From JACMLC01 sp963720235 (GTDB lineage: Bacteria; Acidobacteriota; Blastocatellia; Pyrinomonadales; Pyrinomonadaceae): a stretch of 64,000 nt of DNA. Position 1 is the stretch's first letter. The number at the start of each line of letters is the position of its first letter. The notes under the pieces are model-generated. The model was not told the origin of the DNA and searched no databases. It saw only the letters and a list, made by a program, of their open reading frames with translations. The stretch covers positions 1-64,000 of the forward strand of contig OY970389.1 of assembly GCA_963720235.1 (NCBI GenBank). The letters run 5' to 3'. The position numbers were made by a program, and so were the translations under genes. This document shows, piece by piece, positions 61,060-64,000 of the stretch.

Positions 61060-62337
61060 TTGATTGATCTCAAATTCAATCGTGTATCAAAGCGTTATCG
61101 CCTGCGCCGCGAAGTGGAAAGCGACGGAGCGCAGCATTTTTTGTGGCGCAAGCTCAACAGCCTGCGGCGTCGCACGGAAGATTTCTGGGCCGTGAAGGAT
61201 GTCAGCTTTGAGGTCTTGCGCGGAGAAGCTCTGGGCATCATAGGCCACAACGGAGCGGGCAAGAGCACGATTCTCAAACTTCTCTCAAACATCACTTCGC
61301 CCACGTCGGGCGAGATTACAATCAACGGTCGCCTTTCGGCTTTGATTGAAGTCGGCTCTGGCTTTCACCCTGAATTGACCGGGCGCGAGAATATTTTTTT
61401 GAACGGCTCAATCCTCGGCATGCGACGCCGCGAGATTGCGGAAAAGTTTGACAGCATTGTTGACTTCGCAGGTGTCAGGCAGTTTATAGACACGCCCGTC
61501 AAAAGATATTCCTCCGGCATGTATGTGCGACTTGGATTTTCCATCGCCGCGCATTTAGACCCGGACATTCTGCTGCTCGATGAAGTCCTTGCTGTCGGTG
61601 ATGCAGCCTTTCAGGCCAAGTGCATACGCCGCATCTCTGAACTTAAAGAAGCCGGCACGACCATCGTTTTTATCTCTCACGATTTGGGCGCGGTCGAGCG
61701 TCTGTGCGACCGCGTGCTCCTGATGCAGCGCGGAGAGATTGCCGCGAGCGGCGAGACGCGCGCGGTGATTGCGGAATATCAAAGAGCCTCTACAGACCTT
61801 GCCTCGCAGGAAGTGAAGGCTGAAGAGGAAGCTCTTACATCTCGCGCAGCGAAAATCTCTGCGGTCGCTTTTTATGATGAAGAGGAACGCGAGCTTGTCG
61901 CAGCGCAAACGGGCGGGCCGCTCACTGCGCGCATCAACTATGTCACGCGCGAAGCTGTGCCGGATGCAGTCTTTGAGCTTTTCTTCTACACGGGAAACCG
62001 CGAGTTGCTGTGCCATCTCTCGACGGAGTTCAGCGAACAGCGACTCGACCTCGCAGCCGGAGCAGGGATAGCAGAGTTCTCATGCGCCGAGCTTTCCTTA
62101 AAACCCGGCATTTATTATGCAGACGCGACTATCAAAAAACGCGGCGCGCTCGAAGACATTGACTGGCAAAGGCATTGCGCGACGTTGCGTGTTGACCCCG
62201 GCAAGATGGGGCGCGGGCAGTTTTACATGCCGCACGAGTGGCGCGTCACGCAGCGCAGTAATAATGCCGCCGCGATTGAAACAGATGTTGTGAGCCTGCT
62301 TGATGCAGGCATTGAAGCCAAACCCACCAGAGCATAA
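61060..62337 (+). CDS. wzt: Polysaccharide ABC transporter ATP-binding protein (Wzt) with glycan-binding C-domain
   Basis: 425 residues, TTG start with GAGGGA about 10 bases upstream. NBD: Walker A GHNGAGKST (about 62-70), signature YSSGMYVRL (about 148), Walker B ILLLDEVLAVGD (about 165-176) and H-loop SHD. The C-terminal domain (about 265-425) is a beta-sandwich of the Wzt_C type, which recognises the modified end of the glycan. This predicts ABC-dependent export of an end-capped polysaccharide. It works with the Wzm gene just upstream. The lack of an ATG start is unusual. Confidence 0.93.
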   Translation: MIDLKFNRVSKRYRLRREVESDGAQHFLWRKLNSLRRRTEDFWAVKDVSFEVLRGEALGIIGHNGAGKSTILKLLSNITSPTSGEITINGRLSALIEVGSGFHPELTGRENIFLNGSILGMRRREIAEKFDSIVDFAGVRQFIDTPVKRYSSGMYVRLGFSIAAHLDPDILLLDEVLAVGDAAFQAKCIRRISELKEAGTTIVFISHDLGAVERLCDRVLLMQRGEIAASGETRAVIAEYQRASTDLASQEVKAEEEALTSRAAKISAVAFYDEEERELVAAQTGGPLTARINYVTREAVPDAVFELFFYTGNRELLCHLSTEFSEQRLDLAAGAGIAEFSCAELSLKPGIYYADATIKKRGALEDIDWQRHCATLRVDPGKMGRGQFYMPHEWRVTQRSNNAAAIETDVVSLLDAGIEAKPTRA

Positions 62338-62364
62338 AAGAGAAGTAGCTCCTCTTGATTTGAA

Positions 62365-63324
62365 ATGAAAATCACTGTCGCCATCTGCACCTGGAATCGC
62401 TCGGCATTGCTCAAAGAAACTCTTGAGCAAGCCGCGCGGCTCACTGTGCCGCAGGGAATCGAGTGGGAGCTTTTAGTCGTCAACAATAATTCGACGGATG
62501 CGACGGATGAAGTGCTCAAAACTTTGGCCCACAAACTTCCGCTCCGTACGGTCTTTGAAAGAGAGCCGGGACTTTCCAATGCGCGCAACCGTGCTGTGAG
62601 GGAAGCGACGGGCGAATATATTTTGTGGACTGACGATGATGTCTTGGTGGATGAAGGATGGCTCAAGGCTTACGCGGAAGCTTTTAGCGAATGGCCCGAT
62701 GCAGCAGTCTTTGGCGGCAACATAGAGCCGTGGTTCGCGTGCGAGCCGCCGCGCTGGCTGCCGCGCGTGTGGGCGCGTGTGGCAAGCGCGTATGCCTCGC
62801 GCGATTTGGGCGAGCAGGCGATTCCACTTTCTCTGGAAGTGATGCCGTTCGGCGCAAACTTCGCCGTGCGGGCTCAAGAGCAGCGCAAGTATTTTTACGA
62901 CCCGCATCTGGGCGTGCGACCGGACCGCATCATGGGCGGCGAAGAGACGACTGTGATTCGCAGTATGCTTGCGGACGGTCACACGGGTCGCTGGGTTCCG
63001 CGCGCGCGCGTGCGGCATTACATTCCTGAGGCGCGTCAAACAATCGCTTACCTGCGCCGCTACTTCAAAGGCTATGGCGAATATTGTGCGCGGCATGATG
63101 CAGAAGACGCTGCGCCGAGACTCTTCGGCAAGCCGCGCTGGTTGTGGCGGCAGGCTTTCGCGTCTGAGTTGAAATATCGCTTGCGCCGCAATGTCTCATC
63201 GCCGGAAGTCTGGATTGAAGACCTCATCGCGGCCAGTCAGGCATGGGGACAGTTGCGCGTGCATGACACGCAAGTGAAGCCGCCGCAGGGACACGCGAAA
63301 GAAGTTGGCAAAGAGATGATTTGA
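62365..63324 (+). CDS. GT2 glycosyltransferase
   Basis: 319 residues. TVAICTWNRSALLKETL (about 4-20), VVNNNSTDATD (about 40), YILWTDDDVLVDEG (about 88-101, D-x-D) and a C-terminal part with RRYFKGYGEY. Same plan as the GT2 at 58995-59987. It lies 27 bases after wzt; no clear SD. Predicted to add a sugar to the exported glycan. Confidence 0.9.
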   Translation: MKITVAICTWNRSALLKETLEQAARLTVPQGIEWELLVVNNNSTDATDEVLKTLAHKLPLRTVFEREPGLSNARNRAVREATGEYILWTDDDVLVDEGWLKAYAEAFSEWPDAAVFGGNIEPWFACEPPRWLPRVWARVASAYASRDLGEQAIPLSLEVMPFGANFAVRAQEQRKYFYDPHLGVRPDRIMGGEETTVIRSMLADGHTGRWVPRARVRHYIPEARQTIAYLRRYFKGYGEYCARHDAEDAAPRLFGKPRWLWRQAFASELKYRLRRNVSSPEVWIEDLIAASQAWGQLRVHDTQVKPPQGHAKEVGKEMI

Positions 63325-63337
63325 AGAAGGAAGAAAG

Positions 63338-64000
63338 ATGACACTGTTCGCAGGAATTTATAGCCGCAAAGTTGGAGAGCCTATTGAGGGCTCCGCGTGC
63401 GAAGCTCTGCGTCAGGCTGTCTCTCGAAATCCGGCTGATGAAAGGCATGCTTTCAGAGATGCGCGCTGCTTCTTCGTCAAGATAGACACGGGCGCATTCG
63501 GCTCTACTGCTTTCAGAGTTGACGAAGACGGCGCGGCCTCTATGCTGGCGGGCGAGCCGTTGTTGAGTTTGAGTTTTGAAGATTCTGCGCAAAGCAGGAG
63601 CGAAGATTTAAATCTCTTGCATGAAGGATTGAAGCAGGGCGATTGGAAAATTCCCAAAAACGCGCAGGGAACTTTCTGCGCGGCTCATTACAATCGGAAG
63701 ACAGGCAAGCTGTTCTTGATGTCAGACAAGCTCGGCGTGCGTCCTCTTTATTATTGGGCCAATGAAAAGTTCGTTGTCTTTGCGACTGCGCTGCGCGTGC
63801 TTGAGAGTTTTGATGAGATTCCGAAAGCGTTGGACTTGCGCGGCGTGACGGAGATGACTGGCTTCGGCTATCCGCTCGGCAGCCGCACGCCGTTTGCGAA
63901 TATTTCTCTGATGAGGGCCGCAGAGATTATTGAAGTTGAAGCGCAGAATCTTTCGCGGCGGCAATACTGGCGTTGGGATGAGATAGAGCCTGCGCGCAGC
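63338..64000 (+). CDS. Asparagine synthase-like protein, N-terminal part (cut by window edge)
   Basis: 221 codons from the ATG at 63338 to the window end; AGGAAG is 5-6 bases upstream. The N-terminal domain resembles the class II glutamine amidotransferase of AsnB (KLGVRPLYYW and later FGYPLGSRTPF), but it begins M-T-L-F-A-G-I instead of M-C-G-I-A-G-I: the catalytic Cys2 is Thr2. So it may use another ammonia source, be a non-synthase paralogue, or use Thr as N-terminal nucleophile. Such AsnB-like genes are frequent in surface glycan clusters. The synthetase domain is beyond the window. Confidence 0.85.
   Translation, partial: MTLFAGIYSRKVGEPIEGSACEALRQAVSRNPADERHAFRDARCFFVKIDTGAFGSTAFRVDEDGAASMLAGEPLLSLSFEDSAQSRSEDLNLLHEGLKQGDWKIPKNAQGTFCAAHYNRKTGKLFLMSDKLGVRPLYYWANEKFVVFATALRVLESFDEIPKALDLRGVTEMTGFGYPLGSRTPFANISLMRAAEIIEVEAQNLSRRQYWRWDEIEPARS

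Noticed and set aside
1..64000. tRNA or rRNA genes
   Set aside because: No GTTCRA-type T-loop with matching acceptor stems and no rRNA-like stretch noticed; a dedicated search was not possible.

Overview
The window looks like a chromosomal segment of an environmental Gram-negative bacterium. The best guess is Acidobacteriota, class Blastocatellia. That is an inference from the gene mix (Ser/Thr kinase with a DUF4384-type tail, chaperone/disaggregase block, Wzm/Wzt glycan export, di-haem cytochromes, moderately GC-rich coding DNA); no rRNA or other marker gene is present to settle it. Gene density is high. I saw no rRNA, tRNA, CRISPR array, transposase or phage gene.

Layout. (1) 1-8.85 kb, minus strand: protein quality control, with a ClpA/ClpC-type unfoldase (cut by the window edge), GroEL, GrpE, Hsp20, ClpB and a second Hsp20. 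GroES, DnaK and DnaJ are not here. (2) 9.1-10.6 kb, plus: an Lrp/AsnC regulator overlapping a DMT exporter. (3) 11.1-26.7 kb, plus: a long co-directional run that reads as one oxidative pathway. It holds a membrane metallophosphoesterase, a cholesterol-oxidase-like GMC flavoprotein, an alpha/beta hydrolase with a cysteine in the nucleophile position, an acetoacetate-decarboxylase-like protein, an Old Yellow Enzyme-type reductase with an Fe-S motif, two paralogous pairs of di-haem cytochrome c plus small membrane protein, a second metallophosphoesterase, a second GMC flavoprotein and two unknowns. Its substrate is not evident. (4) 26.8-31.2 kb, minus: ion transport, with an MscS channel fused to a cyclic-nucleotide-binding domain, an NRAMP-family carrier whose site residues resemble the Mg-type branch, and a soluble MgtE-like Mg sensor. 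(5) 31.3-37.4 kb: a possible NAD-centred immune or stress locus, with a membrane-anchored Ig-like/TIR protein and a HerA-type ATPase in tandem (minus), and a RES-domain protein divergent from them. (6) 37.5-44.3 kb, plus: diacetamido-uronic-acid-type nucleotide sugar genes (acetyltransferase, aminotransferase, oxidoreductase), then a membrane Ser/Thr kinase, a secreted DUF4384-like protein and a second sugar aminotransferase. (7) 44.6-52.4 kb: TPR protein, O-antigen ligase, thioesterase, acyl-CoA synthetase, 2OG-oxygenase-like protein and secreted adenosine deaminase. (8) 52.6-64 kb: a zinc-finger anti-sigma-like protein, a divergent sigma-like regulator, and a surface polysaccharide cluster (second ligase, four GT2 glycosyltransferases, ABC exporter Wzm/Wzt, and an asparagine-synthase-like gene running off the end).

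A pattern across the whole window is a set of about 16 imperfect or perfect inverted repeats, 50-150 bp long. Most are built from short repeated words. Each lies just 3' of a stop codon (overlap to about 56 bp), and some recur by word family. They do not look like ordinary terminators alone. The other leading observations are the HerA-TIR-RES neighbourhood and the GMC/cytochrome operon, in which a cytochrome-repeat-membrane-protein module appears to have been duplicated with its repeat.
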